Of a stretch of 64,000 nucleotides of DNA, positions 1 to 7,381 are shown piece by piece. The DNA is from Sporosarcina highlanderae (GTDB lineage: Bacteria > Bacillota > Bacilli > Bacillales_A > Planococcaceae), in NCBI RefSeq assembly GCF_030433715.1, contig NZ_JAROCC010000001.1:372001-436000 (forward strand), read 5' to 3'. The position numbers and the translations under genes were made by a program. Each line of letters opens with the position of its first letter. Position 1 is the stretch's first letter. The notes below the pieces were generated by a model. That model made no database searches. It was not told the origin of the DNA and saw nothing but the letters and a program-made list of their open reading frames with translations.

Positions 1-413
1 TCCAAAAGGATTCCACTGTTCGAATTGGGGTCGGTTTGCCTGTTGAAAACCTCGAAGGTATCGTCCATTCATATGAAACGGCGAAGTCCGCAATACACTA
101 TGGACATTCGGGGGTTACGATCAATTACTATGACGACATCGAACTCACTGCCTTGTTGAAAAGCTCATCTCCAAAGTTGATTGAACGCTTTGCCGGGCGG
201 ATTTTAGAAGGATTGAGTGAGCAGCTTATTGAAACGTTGGAAGCATTTTTCGAACATGACCAAGCGATTGGCGAAACAGCTGAAGCTTTGGATATCCATC
301 GTCACACACTGACATATCGGTTGAAGAAAGTTAAGGAGCTGACCTCATTTGACCCGACACGGTTCAGGGATGCGGTCTTGTTTCGAATTGCGTTGTTAGT
401 GAGAGGTTCGTGA
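1..413 (+). CDS. PucR/CdaR-type transcriptional regulator, C-terminal part (5' truncated by window)
   Basis: The reading frame is open from base 3, so the gene starts outside the window; the TTG at 36 is internal. The visible ~137 residues end in a PucR-type C-terminal helix-turn-helix: an acidic helix (AFFEHDQAIGETAEALDIH) followed by HRHTLTYRLKKV, the usual recognition helix of sugar-diacid/purine regulators. Upstream lies the tail of the GGDEF-like middle region (RIGVGLPVENLEGI). Family members activate nearby catabolic genes in response to a small molecule; the ligand cannot be told from this fragment. A 21-bp phased repeat array starts 26 bases after the stop. Family assignment is good, specific role unknown. 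Confidence 0.8.
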   Translation, partial: QKDSTVRIGVGLPVENLEGIVHSYETAKSAIHYGHSGVTINYYDDIELTALLKSSSPKLIERFAGRILEGLSEQLIETLEAFFEHDQAIGETAEALDIHRHTLTYRLKKVKELTSFDPTRFRDAVLFRIALLVRGS

Positions 414-438
414 GGGGGAGACACCGAGTCTTGAGGCG

Positions 439-594
439 TTATCACCACTTAAAACAGGTTTATCACCACTAAGGCTGGCTTTATCACCACTTAACGCAGG
501 TTTATCACCACTCGCGCGGACTTTATCACCACTTGGCCAATTTTTACTGCTAAAAATGGACTTTTTCTTGTCAATTGAGGGGTTACCACCGACT
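439..594 (+). repeat. Phased TTATCACC(A/G)ACT array, copy 1
   Basis: TTATCACCACT begins at 439, 460, 481, 502 and 523, always 21 bp apart with unrelated 10-base fillers. After a ~60-bp A/T-rich middle, a variant TTACCACCGACT follows at 583. The order is an ACT arm, a unique centre, then a GACT unit, as in the array at 55873. It lies between the stop of the PucR-type gene and a hairpin at 623-660. Because the period is 21, opposite-strand frames read as seven-residue repeats, but nothing suggests translation. Confidence 0.85.
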
Positions 595-622
595 CTCGGC
601 TTCAGCTCATTTTTGGGAAGTG

Positions 623-660
623 AAAAATCCCCGTCGATTAACTTAATCGACGAGGATTTC
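623..660 (-). terminator. Hairpin terminator of the glutaredoxin/41-aa unit
   Basis: Arms at about 625-640 and 645-659 form a near-perfect stem (one G-T mismatch) with a four-base loop, followed on the minus strand by a short T run. It overlaps the stop codon of the 41-residue ORF and also separates it from the repeat array. Confidence 0.7.
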
Positions 661-784
661 ATTTAACGATCTGTTCCATAACAACTAAAAACACACCCGT
701 GAGAAAAAGTGCAACATAACCGATGCAAATTTTCGGGAAGGGAATTTTTTCTCCCGAAGCGCATGATTTGCAAAAGAATTTCAA
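659..784 (-). CDS. 41-aa membrane microprotein with CxxC, downstream of glutaredoxin
   Basis: A short ORF below usual length cut-offs. It starts at a TTG (784) eight bases after AAAGGA, which overlaps the last codons of the glutaredoxin gene, and stops inside the terminator hairpin at 659. The protein begins MKFFCKSCASGEKIPFPK and continues with one clear membrane segment (ICIGYVALFLTGVFLVVM) before ending EQIVK. The N-terminal C-x2-C resembles a redox or metal pair. Coupling to a glutaredoxin six bases upstream suggests a thiol-redox or metal role at the membrane; this is inference. Ideal SD spacing, the conserved-looking topology and a terminator placed exactly at its end support expression. 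I do not recognise the family. Confidence 0.6.
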   Translation of the reverse strand: MKFFCKSCASGEKIPFPKICIGYVALFLTGVFLVVMEQIVK

Positions 785-790
785 ACCAAA

Positions 791-1024
791 TTATCCTTTC
801 AAAGCCTCTTGAACTGCTTCAGGGTTGAAGCCCAAAATCCATTTGCCGTTCAGCTTTGTTTGAGGAACTCCCCTTTGGCCTGTTTCCTCGACAAGCTTTT
901 GCCTTTCTTCTTCTGTTGTCAAAAGCACTTCTTCAAATTCGATATTTTGCTCCGTCAAATAGTTCTTCATCATTGTGCAATATGGGCACGTAGTTGTTGA
1001 ATAAACCGTTGCTACATTTGTCAT
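791..1024 (-). CDS. Glutaredoxin family protein (NrdH/Grx-like)
   Basis: A 77-residue thioredoxin-fold protein with the redox motif CPYC at residues 14-17, the cis-proline loop GVPQT near 53-57, and a C-terminal GFNPEAVQEAL helix. Length and motifs match small bacterial glutaredoxins that reduce protein or ribonucleotide-reductase disulfides with glutathione, bacillithiol or thioredoxin reductase as donor; which donor is not visible. AAGGAGT sits 9 bases before the ATG. It is the first gene of a two-gene minus-strand unit with the 41-residue CxxC membrane peptide. Confidence 0.9.
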   Translation of the reverse strand: MTNVATVYSTTTCPYCTMMKNYLTEQNIEFEEVLLTTEEERQKLVEETGQRGVPQTKLNGKWILGFNPEAVQEALKG

Positions 1025-1146
1025 TTTGTTTCCACTCCTTTTTTATATGTATAACTTTAAGTATACCTCAATCCAAACGAACAAAATAGTCCGAAATTTT
1101 GAAAGGTATGGTATCGTGGAATGTAATTATTATGGAGGTGTTTATA

Positions 1147-1881
1147 ATGAAAGTGATTCCAATCGGCATTTGGGGTGGTTACCCGAAGGCGAATAGCGCA
1201 ACGTCTTCATTTTTAATCGAACATGACGGGTTTCATTGCCTCGTGGATTGCGGTAGCGGGGTACTAGCTTCATTGCAAAATTATATCCCACTTGAGAAGT
1301 TGGATGCGGTCGTAATTAGTCATTATCATGCGGATCATATTGCGGATATCGGGAGCTTGCAATTTAGCCGGATCATCAACTACTATCTTGGGAAACCTGC
1401 TCCACCACTTCCCATTTATGGTCATGACCAAGATGTGGAGAATTTCGCCAAACTGTCCTACAAAGAGCAGACGGTCGGCGTTCCAATCCAGGAAACTGAT
1501 GTCCTACATATTGGCCCTTTTGAAGTTTCTTTTTGTGAAACGACGCATCCTGTCTACTGCTTGGCTATGAAATTCACTGTGGATGGTCGTTCGGTCACTA
1601 TGACTGCGGATACAGAGTGGCGAGATGAACTTGTCGAATTTGCACGAGACACCGATTTGTTGATTAGCGAAGCGAATTTATACGAAGAGCATCTTGGCAA
1701 ATCCCCTGGACATATGGCGGGGAGCGAAGCGGGCAGGTTAGCTAAGATGGCGGGAGTGAAAAATTTGTTGCTGACGCATCTGCCTTTGCATGGTGATCCA
1801 ACGGAGATTTTACATGCAGCTTCTAATGTGTATGAGGGCCCGGCTGAATTGGCGGTTGTCGGGAAGGTGTATGAAGTCTAA
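1147..1881 (+). CDS. Metallo-beta-lactamase-fold hydrolase (YhfI-like)
   Basis: A 244-residue protein beginning MKVIPIGIWGGYPKANSATS. It has the metal-binding signature HYHADH near residue 60, a later histidine in TTHPVYC, the aspartate in TADTEW, and a C-terminal LLLTHLPLHGDP, as expected for RNase Z/YhfI-type MBL proteins. An upstream in-frame start at 1099 exists, but GGAGGTG at 1134-1140 positions the ATG at 1147. It probably hydrolyses a phosphodiester or ester; substrate unknown. A TTATGCGTGAG array begins 11 bases after the stop, within its 3' region. Confidence 0.88.
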   Translation: MKVIPIGIWGGYPKANSATSSFLIEHDGFHCLVDCGSGVLASLQNYIPLEKLDAVVISHYHADHIADIGSLQFSRIINYYLGKPAPPLPIYGHDQDVENFAKLSYKEQTVGVPIQETDVLHIGPFEVSFCETTHPVYCLAMKFTVDGRSVTMTADTEWRDELVEFARDTDLLISEANLYEEHLGKSPGHMAGSEAGRLAKMAGVKNLLLTHLPLHGDPTEILHAASNVYEGPAELAVVGKVYEV

Positions 1882-1891
1882 TCGAATAAGG

Positions 1892-2024
1892 TTATGCGTG
1901 AGTCTCAGGGACTTATGCGTAATTTAGGCAATTTTTGCGTGAGTATTGAGTATTATGCGTGAATCAAGCAATTTATGCGTAAGTTCGAAGGATTATGCGT
2001 GAGTTTATCAAGTTATGCGTTTTT
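1892..2024 (+). repeat. Phased TTATGCGTGAG array, copy 1
   Basis: The word TTATGCGT (once TTTTGCGT) begins at 1892, 1913, 1933, 1953, 1973, 1993 and 2013, so the step is 21 once and 20 thereafter. Fillers of about 9-12 bases are not conserved, but the bases after GCGT switch between GTGAG-like and GTAA-like forms. It lies between the MBL hydrolase and a hairpin at 2054. A 20-bp step cannot be a coding periodicity. Confidence 0.88.
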
Positions 2025-2049
2025 TGAATATCTATGAAGCGAACAATAC

Positions 2050-2088
2050 AAAAAGCGGACAGTTTGGCAGCTGTCCGCTCTGTTTTTA
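2050..2088. terminator. Bidirectional terminator
   Basis: AGCGGACAG (2054-2062) and CTGTCCGCT (2071-2079) form a perfect 9-bp stem with an 8-base loop. T-rich tracts lie on both sides, so it can end the MBL/array transcript and the PepSY gene on the other strand. Confidence 0.85.
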
Positions 2089-2112
2089 TAATTATTGACG
2101 AAATAAATTACC

Positions 2113-2661
2113 TCAGCCTTCGTCCATTTCGAATGAAAGGATGACACCTGAATAGGCATGGATTTCCAAGTCGTACTCGGTATTGCCGTCCCGCATTTCG
2201 ATTTCATATTTATAGTCGTCCAATTCAAAGTCTGTGACCTCACCGCTAGCATGTTGTTTTGCGATGGCCAACACTTGTTCTTTCGACAATTTACCCTTTT
2301 TCCTATCTTGTTCGCTGACTGATGTGACGTCTTGTTTTTCACCGGTTTGGACATGATTTTCATCATCATCGTACTCTTTTTCAAACTTGATGATTTCACC
2401 CGTGACAGCATCCACTTCCACGTCATACTCAAATTTGTCGTCTTGAAGCTCGATATCATAGTAGTAGCGATTATCATCTTTTTCAAGCTCAACATCCGTT
2501 ATAATGCCATCAACCTTCTGCAACGCAACCTCTTTCGCTTTTTTCAATGTTATCAATTGATTTTTGGCAGCCTCCGTACTTGAGACCGAATCGTTCGCCA
2601 ATGCGACACCACCGATAGCTAAAACTCCAGCCAATGCAGGAACCAACATCCATTTTTTCAT
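2113..2661 (-). CDS. Secreted protein with two PepSY domains
   Basis: A 182-residue protein with an N-terminal signal segment (MKKWMLVPALAGVLAIGGVALA) and two PepSY repeats, about residues 37-95 and 122-180. Each ends in the typical YDVEVDAVTGEI or YDLEIHAYSGVI strand. PepSY domains are small extracytoplasmic modules often acting as inhibitors or ligand sensors. The protein is strongly acidic. It follows a second PepSY protein and a sensor kinase/response regulator pair on the same strand, the arrangement seen at B. subtilis ykoGHI. A strong GGAGGAG precedes the ATG. It may be a target or an accessory sensor of the kinase (inference). Confidence 0.85.
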   Translation of the reverse strand: MKKWMLVPALAGVLAIGGVALANDSVSSTEAAKNQLITLKKAKEVALQKVDGIITDVELEKDDNRYYYDIELQDDKFEYDVEVDAVTGEIIKFEKEYDDDENHVQTGEKQDVTSVSEQDRKKGKLSKEQVLAIAKQHASGEVTDFELDDYKYEIEMRDGNTEYDLEIHAYSGVILSFEMDEG

Positions 2662-2764
2662 CTTCTGTTCTCCTCCTTTTTCTTCTTATCTTCATAGTAC
2701 TCCGTGAAAATTAGAGTATCTTGAGAGGAACATTAGAAATTGATGAGAATGGTCAATTGAAAAA

Positions 2765-3340
2765 TCAGTCATCCCACGTGACAGTCAGCACTTTACCGGA
2801 TATCGCATGGATTTGATACGTGACTTCGTCCAAGTCATCTTCAGTATCAATGTTGATTTGGACTAAATAGTACCCACCATCTGTCGTTTTGACGAAATCG
2901 ATATCATCCACTTCACCGCTCATTCCTAATGGCAATTGCGACATCCCGATGTGTGCCGCTTGTTTTTCTGAAATAAGCACTGTTTTTTTCTCGTTCGCAG
3001 GAGTGGACGGTTTTTCTTCGGGTGTTTGCTCATCATTTACGACGAGATCAGATTGGGTTGTTTCTTTCGTTTGAATGAGCGAAAGAACCTTCCCTGTATC
3101 CGCTTCAACCTTCACCGCATATTCCGAGCCGTCCCTCACTATTTTCGCATGATAGAGTGAGCCATCTAAAACAATCTTACTTACGGCTCCTTTATAAATC
3201 GTCTCTAATTGTGATTGTATCTCCTGTTTCGTTAAGGTTTCTGCTTTCGTAAGCTTGCCTGACGTATATAGCTGGCCAGCAATAACAATGGCAATCGTCA
3301 AAACGATTGGAATGAACCAAGGCTTTTTCCATATATCCAT
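2765..3340 (-). CDS. Membrane-anchored protein with PepSY domains
   Basis: The start is at ATG 3340 because AAAGGAGG lies 9 bases upstream; an in-frame ATG at 3364 has no such site. The 191-residue product begins MDIWKKPWFIPIVLTIAIVI, a single membrane anchor. Two PepSY-like modules follow, residues about 35-90 and 120-190, the latter ending YQIHAISGKVLTV. A low-complexity linker (EQTPEEKPSTPANEKK) separates them. It sits 39 bases after the kinase stop and likely belongs to the same transcript; a YkoI-like partner of the two-component system is the natural reading. Confidence 0.82.
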   Translation of the reverse strand: MDIWKKPWFIPIVLTIAIVIAGQLYTSGKLTKAETLTKQEIQSQLETIYKGAVSKIVLDGSLYHAKIVRDGSEYAVKVEADTGKVLSLIQTKETTQSDLVVNDEQTPEEKPSTPANEKKTVLISEKQAAHIGMSQLPLGMSGEVDDIDFVKTTDGGYYLVQINIDTEDDLDEVTYQIHAISGKVLTVTWDD

Positions 3341-3379
3341 GCAAAAAATCCTCCTTTCCATCATTTTAACAAGCTAACA

Positions 3380-4744
3380 TTAAAAATCCCTGAGAGTCTT
3401 CCCCTTTTTCGGTATGAAAAACCGGGCTACAGTGCCCTTGTCAACGACACTATCGATTGTCAATGTTGCACCTAACCCATCCGCAATCTCCTTCGCAATG
3501 GAAAGACCCAAACCGGTGCCGCCCGTCTTCCGGCTTCTATCGGAATCAACGCGATAAAACCGATCAAATATATGCGGTAGATCCACATGAGGAATTCCTT
3601 TACCATAATCCTTTATCGATACTTCCACATCATTTTCCCGCTCATAAATGGATGCGATAATCTCCTGCTCACTATATTTCCTCGCATTATCAAGAAGAAT
3701 GAATAACAATTGCTTCACGAACTTTCCGTCCGTTTCAACAATCAATTTGCGATCGGCTTCGATAATGATTTCCCTGCCATACGCTTGGCGTAATGGCTTC
3801 ACGACGCCCTCAAGTAATTGATTCAAATTGACTTCTGTAAATTCAACTGTTTGTGCTTCGCCGCTTTTCGCCAAATCAAGCATTTGCTCGATCATATCCT
3901 TCATTCTTCCGGTTTCCGATATGACGGCAGTCAATGCTTCATCCACCACTTCACGATTATCAAATCCTCGTCTTGCCAATAACCTTGTATAGCTTTCGAT
4001 TACTGTCAACGGCGTTTTTAATTCGTGGGAGGCATTCGAAACAAACTGCTCCTGTTTCCTGAAATTCTGTTCAAGCTGCTCCATCATTTCATTGAACATC
4101 CGTTCCATTTGTGCAAGCTCATCTTTCCCATTCACATTGCCGGTCATTTTTTCATACGCTCCGGACTGCCTGTTAAGATTCATTGCTGAAATAAGCTTTT
4201 CAATTGGCTGTGTGACAATTTTCCCTAATGTCATACTGGAAAAAATGATTGGAACCATTGCAAATATCGTCACGCCGATCAGTACATATTTCAGCACCCT
4301 CTTATTAGCCTCGACGTCTGTCAGCAACTGCGTCATTTGCAACGTGACGACTTCCCCTGTCGGCCAGATGATCGGCACAGAAATGGATAATGATTCAACC
4401 CCATTCATTGATCCGATCAGGTATGATTGTTCGGGCTTTATTTGGTCATTGATCTTACCCAACCCTTCGACAGATTGGACATTGATAAGCGATTTGTTTT
4501 TACTGTCGACAATTGAAACAGCCCCATTGGCAGGAACGAACGCACGCAATAGAATACCAGCATCCATCTCCGTCTCCAAATCGCTCAATGCCGCAGTCAA
4601 TTCCTTTGAACGGCCAACCAATTGCTGGTATTCAGTATCGTGAGACATCCTTTCGAACAGGAAATATATGACGAGATTCGCCAATATGAGAATAATGAAC
4701 ATTAACAATGTAGAAAACACGTGGATTTTTTGTTTTAATTTCAT
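3380..4744 (-). CDS. Sensor histidine kinase (OmpR-class partner, YkoH-like)
   Basis: A 454-residue kinase. TM1 is about residues 12-32, then an extracellular sensor region of ~120 residues, then TM2 about 150-172. A HAMP linker leads to the phosphoacceptor motif NASHELKTPLTV (His near 240), an N box (LLDNARKYS), G1 (DYGKGIP) and G2 (GTGLGLSIA). Its start overlaps the response regulator stop by four bases (ATGA), so the two are translationally coupled. Downstream PepSY genes suggest it monitors something at the cell surface; the stimulus is not known. Confidence 0.92.
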   Translation of the reverse strand: MKLKQKIHVFSTLLMFIILILANLVIYFLFERMSHDTEYQQLVGRSKELTAALSDLETEMDAGILLRAFVPANGAVSIVDSKNKSLINVQSVEGLGKINDQIKPEQSYLIGSMNGVESLSISVPIIWPTGEVVTLQMTQLLTDVEANKRVLKYVLIGVTIFAMVPIIFSSMTLGKIVTQPIEKLISAMNLNRQSGAYEKMTGNVNGKDELAQMERMFNEMMEQLEQNFRKQEQFVSNASHELKTPLTVIESYTRLLARRGFDNREVVDEALTAVISETGRMKDMIEQMLDLAKSGEAQTVEFTEVNLNQLLEGVVKPLRQAYGREIIIEADRKLIVETDGKFVKQLLFILLDNARKYSEQEIIASIYERENDVEVSIKDYGKGIPHVDLPHIFDRFYRVDSDRSRKTGGTGLGLSIAKEIADGLGATLTIDSVVDKGTVARFFIPKKGKTLRDF

Positions 4745-5445
4745 GAAGCAATTTCCTTCAAGGCATAGCCGACGCCACGCACGGTTTGAATAAGAGACGG
4801 CTCATCAGGGCGGTCAATTTTTTTTCGCACATAACGGATATAGACATCCACCACATTGGTATCGCCGAAATAGTCATATCCCCATACAGCGTCAAGCAGC
4901 TGCTCACGCGATAGGACTTGATTCGGATGGCGGATCAGGTGAAGCAAGAGGTCGTATTCCCTTGGCGTTAAATCAATCAAGTTCCCATCGCGCTTCACTT
5001 CTCGCGACTGTTCATGAACGGATAAATCTCCGAATACATGGAGGAACTCATCTTTGACAGCCATTTTCTTCTTGGTTGTCCGAATAGCCGACCGGATACG
5101 TGCAAGCAGTTCATCAATCTCGAAGGGCTTTGTCACATAATCATTCGCCCCTAGGTCAAGGCCAGTCACCTTATCTTCTACGTCGCTTTTCGCAGTCAAT
5201 AAAATAACAGGCGTACCGCATTCCGTCGCTCTAATCCTTCTTAGCACATCCAAGCCGTTCATCCCCGGTAGCATTAGGTCGAGCAATACAAGATCCCAAT
5301 CCTTTTCTCGGAATTTGATAAGGCCATCCGTACCTGTATGGGCAGTGTCGACTGAATATCCTTCAAACTCGAGCTCCAATTGCAAGACACGTGCGATTAA
5401 TTCCTCATCCTCAACAATTAAAATATGCTCACCCAAGCACAACAC
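4741..5445 (-). CDS. OmpR-family response regulator (YkoG-like)
   Basis: A receiver domain (IVEDEE acidic pocket, phospho-Asp in LVLLDLMLPG, Lys in VTKPFEI) is followed by an OmpR winged helix (LTPREYDLLLHLIRHPNQVL, then DVYIRYVRKKID and GVGYAL). Length is 234 residues from the GTG at 5445. A better-spaced TTG at 5436 behind AAGGCGG would give a start closer to the family norm (MGEHILIVEDE), so the exact start is uncertain. First gene of the regulator-kinase-PepSY-PepSY unit. Confidence 0.92.
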   Translation of the reverse strand: MLCLGEHILIVEDEELIARVLQLELEFEGYSVDTAHTGTDGLIKFREKDWDLVLLDLMLPGMNGLDVLRRIRATECGTPVILLTAKSDVEDKVTGLDLGANDYVTKPFEIDELLARIRSAIRTTKKKMAVKDEFLHVFGDLSVHEQSREVKRDGNLIDLTPREYDLLLHLIRHPNQVLSREQLLDAVWGYDYFGDTNVVDVYIRYVRKKIDRPDEPSLIQTVRGVGYALKEIAS

Positions 5446-5495
5446 CGCCTTTTTTCCTCATTCTATCAGATGTTCCAAAGACACGACTATTGATA

Positions 5496-5530
5496 TGAAA
5501 AAAACGATCCCTTATATAGGATCGTTTAAA
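5496..5530 (-). terminator. Terminator after uppP
   Basis: AAACGATCC (5502-5510) pairs with GGATCGTTT (5519-5527), followed on the minus strand by a T run. It ends the dedA-uppP transcript. Confidence 0.8.
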
Positions 5531-5534
5531 TTCA

Positions 5535-6362
5535 CTATAAAAATACGATTGCTGCAAGAACGATTGCCAAAAAGATTCTGTATAAAGCGAATGGAACAAG
5601 CTTCACTTTCGAAATTAATTTCAAGAAGAAGCGGATTGAAATGAGCGAGAATACGAATGCGCTTATAAATCCAACTACGTAGAATGAAATATAATCCATC
5701 GACATGTATTCCCAGTTTTTCAACACAGACACTAAACTTGCCCCCGCCATGATTGGAACTGCCATTATGAACGTGAAGTCCGCCGCTGTTCTATGATTCA
5801 TGCCGAATAGGACACCACCGGAAATCGTTGCACCTGATCGTGAAAAACCTGGCCATAACGACAAGCATTGGACGAGGCCAACAGTGAATGCCTGACGATA
5901 TGTTATCTGATCCAATGATTGAACTTTTGGCCGTTTCGGACCGAATTTATCCGCTACAAGCATGAGGATAGCTCCCGCGACAAGTGCGAAAATCACCGTT
6001 TTCACGCCGAATAAATGGTCGTCAATAAAGTCCTTGAACGCAAAACCTAAAATAACAGCTGGCAGCATGCCGACAATGACATGCAATAGATTAAACCGTT
6101 TGGTCATCTTTTTCCCGTCGACTTTATAAAGTCCAACCAAACTGAGCAACCTCTTCCAAAACACAACGACAACGGCTAAAATCGATCCCAATTGAATGAC
6201 GATTTTAAACGTGTTTGCAGGATATTTGCCAAGAAACTCTTCCGTTTTCAGCCACATATCATCCACGATGATAAGGTGACCTGTCGAGGATACCGGTGCA
6301 AACTCCGTCATCCCTTCTACAAAACCAAGTATTAACGCTTTAATCAGATCAAATAATTCCAT
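5535..6362 (-). CDS. uppP: Undecaprenyl-diphosphatase UppP (BacA)
   Basis: A polytopic membrane enzyme that dephosphorylates undecaprenyl pyrophosphate for recycling in cell-wall synthesis and underlies bacitracin tolerance. The N-terminal EGMTEFAPVSSTGH and the middle PGFSRSGATI are the two catalytic signatures of BacA/UppP. I place the start at ATG 6362 (MELFDLIKALILGF, 275 residues) behind AAGGA. The upstream in-frame start at 6416 would add 18 residues that overlap the preceding gene. It follows the DedA-family gene by seven bases, a likely functional pairing in lipid-carrier recycling. Confidence 0.95.
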   Translation of the reverse strand: MELFDLIKALILGFVEGMTEFAPVSSTGHLIIVDDMWLKTEEFLGKYPANTFKIVIQLGSILAVVVVFWKRLLSLVGLYKVDGKKMTKRFNLLHVIVGMLPAVILGFAFKDFIDDHLFGVKTVIFALVAGAILMLVADKFGPKRPKVQSLDQITYRQAFTVGLVQCLSLWPGFSRSGATISGGVLFGMNHRTAADFTFIMAVPIMAGASLVSVLKNWEYMSMDYISFYVVGFISAFVFSLISIRFFLKLISKVKLVPFALYRIFLAIVLAAIVFL

Positions 6363-6369
6363 AAGTTCC

Positions 6370-6981
6370 TTAAGCCCTCTTTCTGCGGAAGCGGATGTAT
6401 CCAAGACAAACCACAATACCGCTTGTTGCTAACACCACATAAACGATCATTGAATAGACATCCATATAGTGGATGATTGATTCCCAATTTTCACCGACTT
6501 TAAATCCTATTGTAACAAGAATTGCATTCCAAATGAAGCTTCCAATTGTTGTTAGTAAAATAAAAAGAGGAAAATTCATATGCGACATACCTGCCGGTAC
6601 GGAAATTAGACTGCGCACAAGAGGGACAAGACGGCAGAAAAAAACTGTCCACGGTCCGTATTTATCAAACCATCCCTCTGCCCGCCGCAAATCTTTTTTG
6701 CTCAAACGTAGCCAGCGTCCATACTTCTCGACAATCTTCTCCAGTCTTTCCACATCGAGGAACAGCCCGATACTGTAAAGAACCATCGCGCCAACAACCG
6801 AACCAATTGTTGCAGCAATGATGACGCCCGTTTTCGTCATTGTTGTATAACCAGTCATAAATCCACTAAATGTCAAAATAATTTCAGATGGTATTGGAGG
6901 GAATATATTTTCCAACAGCAATAAAAAGCAGACACCGAAATAACCATGCTCCCCAATATACTCCATTATCCAATTCTCCAT
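6370..6981 (-). CDS. DedA-family membrane protein (candidate C55-P translocase, YngC/UptA-like)
   Basis: A 203-residue DedA/VTT-domain protein. It shows the re-entrant motif ENIFPPIPSEIILTFSGF near residues 24-41, a central GPWTVFFCRLVPLVRSLISV with the conserved arginines, then PAGMSHM and further membrane segments. In B. subtilis the DedA protein UptA (YngC) returns undecaprenyl phosphate across the membrane. The co-transcribed uppP seven bases downstream makes the same role attractive here (inference). AAGGAAG precedes the ATG. Confidence 0.88.
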   Translation of the reverse strand: MENWIMEYIGEHGYFGVCFLLLLENIFPPIPSEIILTFSGFMTGYTTMTKTGVIIAATIGSVVGAMVLYSIGLFLDVERLEKIVEKYGRWLRLSKKDLRRAEGWFDKYGPWTVFFCRLVPLVRSLISVPAGMSHMNFPLFILLTTIGSFIWNAILVTIGFKVGENWESIIHYMDVYSMIVYVVLATSGIVVCLGYIRFRRKRA

Positions 6982-7121
6982 GGTACACTTCCTTGTTCAG
7001 GCTAATTGTTTCAATTTAACTCCGTCTATCGTGAAACACCTAAAATCAGGACGGCAACTTGCATTCCGAAGTTTCAAACGCTCATAGATTGTACGTCATG
7101 TTATGATCGAATATGAGTAAT

Positions 7122-7239
7122 TGTGGATAACGGTAAAAACGGCAACTTATTCACTGTTTCATGTGGATAAAAAGGTTGATATGTTGATAATTTCTGAAAA
7201 GTTGGTACTTTGTAGCAAAAACTATCCACATGTTAATAA
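7122..7239. other. DnaA-box-like cluster in a 400-bp gene-free stretch
   Basis: The sequence between 6982 and 7381 contains no gene. TGTGGATAA, the complement of the DnaA consensus TTATCCACA, occurs at 7122-7130 and 7162-7170. One-mismatch copies lie at 7182-7190 (TGTTGATAA) and 7222-7230 (CTATCCACA, opposite strand), with a weaker TGTTAATAA at 7231. The first four are 40, 20 and 40 bp apart, a 20-bp lattice. No dnaA, dnaN or gidA is near, so this is not oriC. It could titrate DnaA or regulate the flanking genes. Confidence 0.5.
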
Positions 7240-7246
7240 TTTCGGA

Positions 7247-7292
7247 ACAAAAAAGCGCCCACCATTTTGAAAGATTTTAATGGTGAACGCGT
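7247..7292 (-). terminator. Terminator of the DUF4139 gene
   Basis: GCGCCCACCATT (7255-7266) pairs with AATGGTGAACGC (7279-7290) with one mismatch in the lower stem, and TTTTTT follows on the minus strand. It lies about 90 bases beyond the stop codon. Confidence 0.75.
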
Positions 7293-7381
7293 TTATTATT
7301 TTTAAAACCTTGTTTTAACACGGTTAATGAACAGCTTTGTGTCAAATGGAGGAATTACCCGTTTAAACGGCAATATTATTA

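Noticed and set aside
439..594. CRISPR array
   Set aside because: Conserved words are only 8-12 bases with ~10-base fillers, far below CRISPR repeat and spacer sizes, and no cas gene is in the window.
396..662. Minus-strand ORF with seven-residue repeats (SGDK-type) over the first array
   Set aside because: The 21-bp repeat period creates open heptad frames by itself. No good ribosome site, it overlaps the terminator and a better small ORF, and related arrays with a 20-bp period cannot code such repeats.
7122..7239. Chromosomal origin of replication
   Set aside because: DnaA-like boxes are few and no dnaA, dnaN, recF or gidA gene is adjacent; no clear A/T unwinding element.
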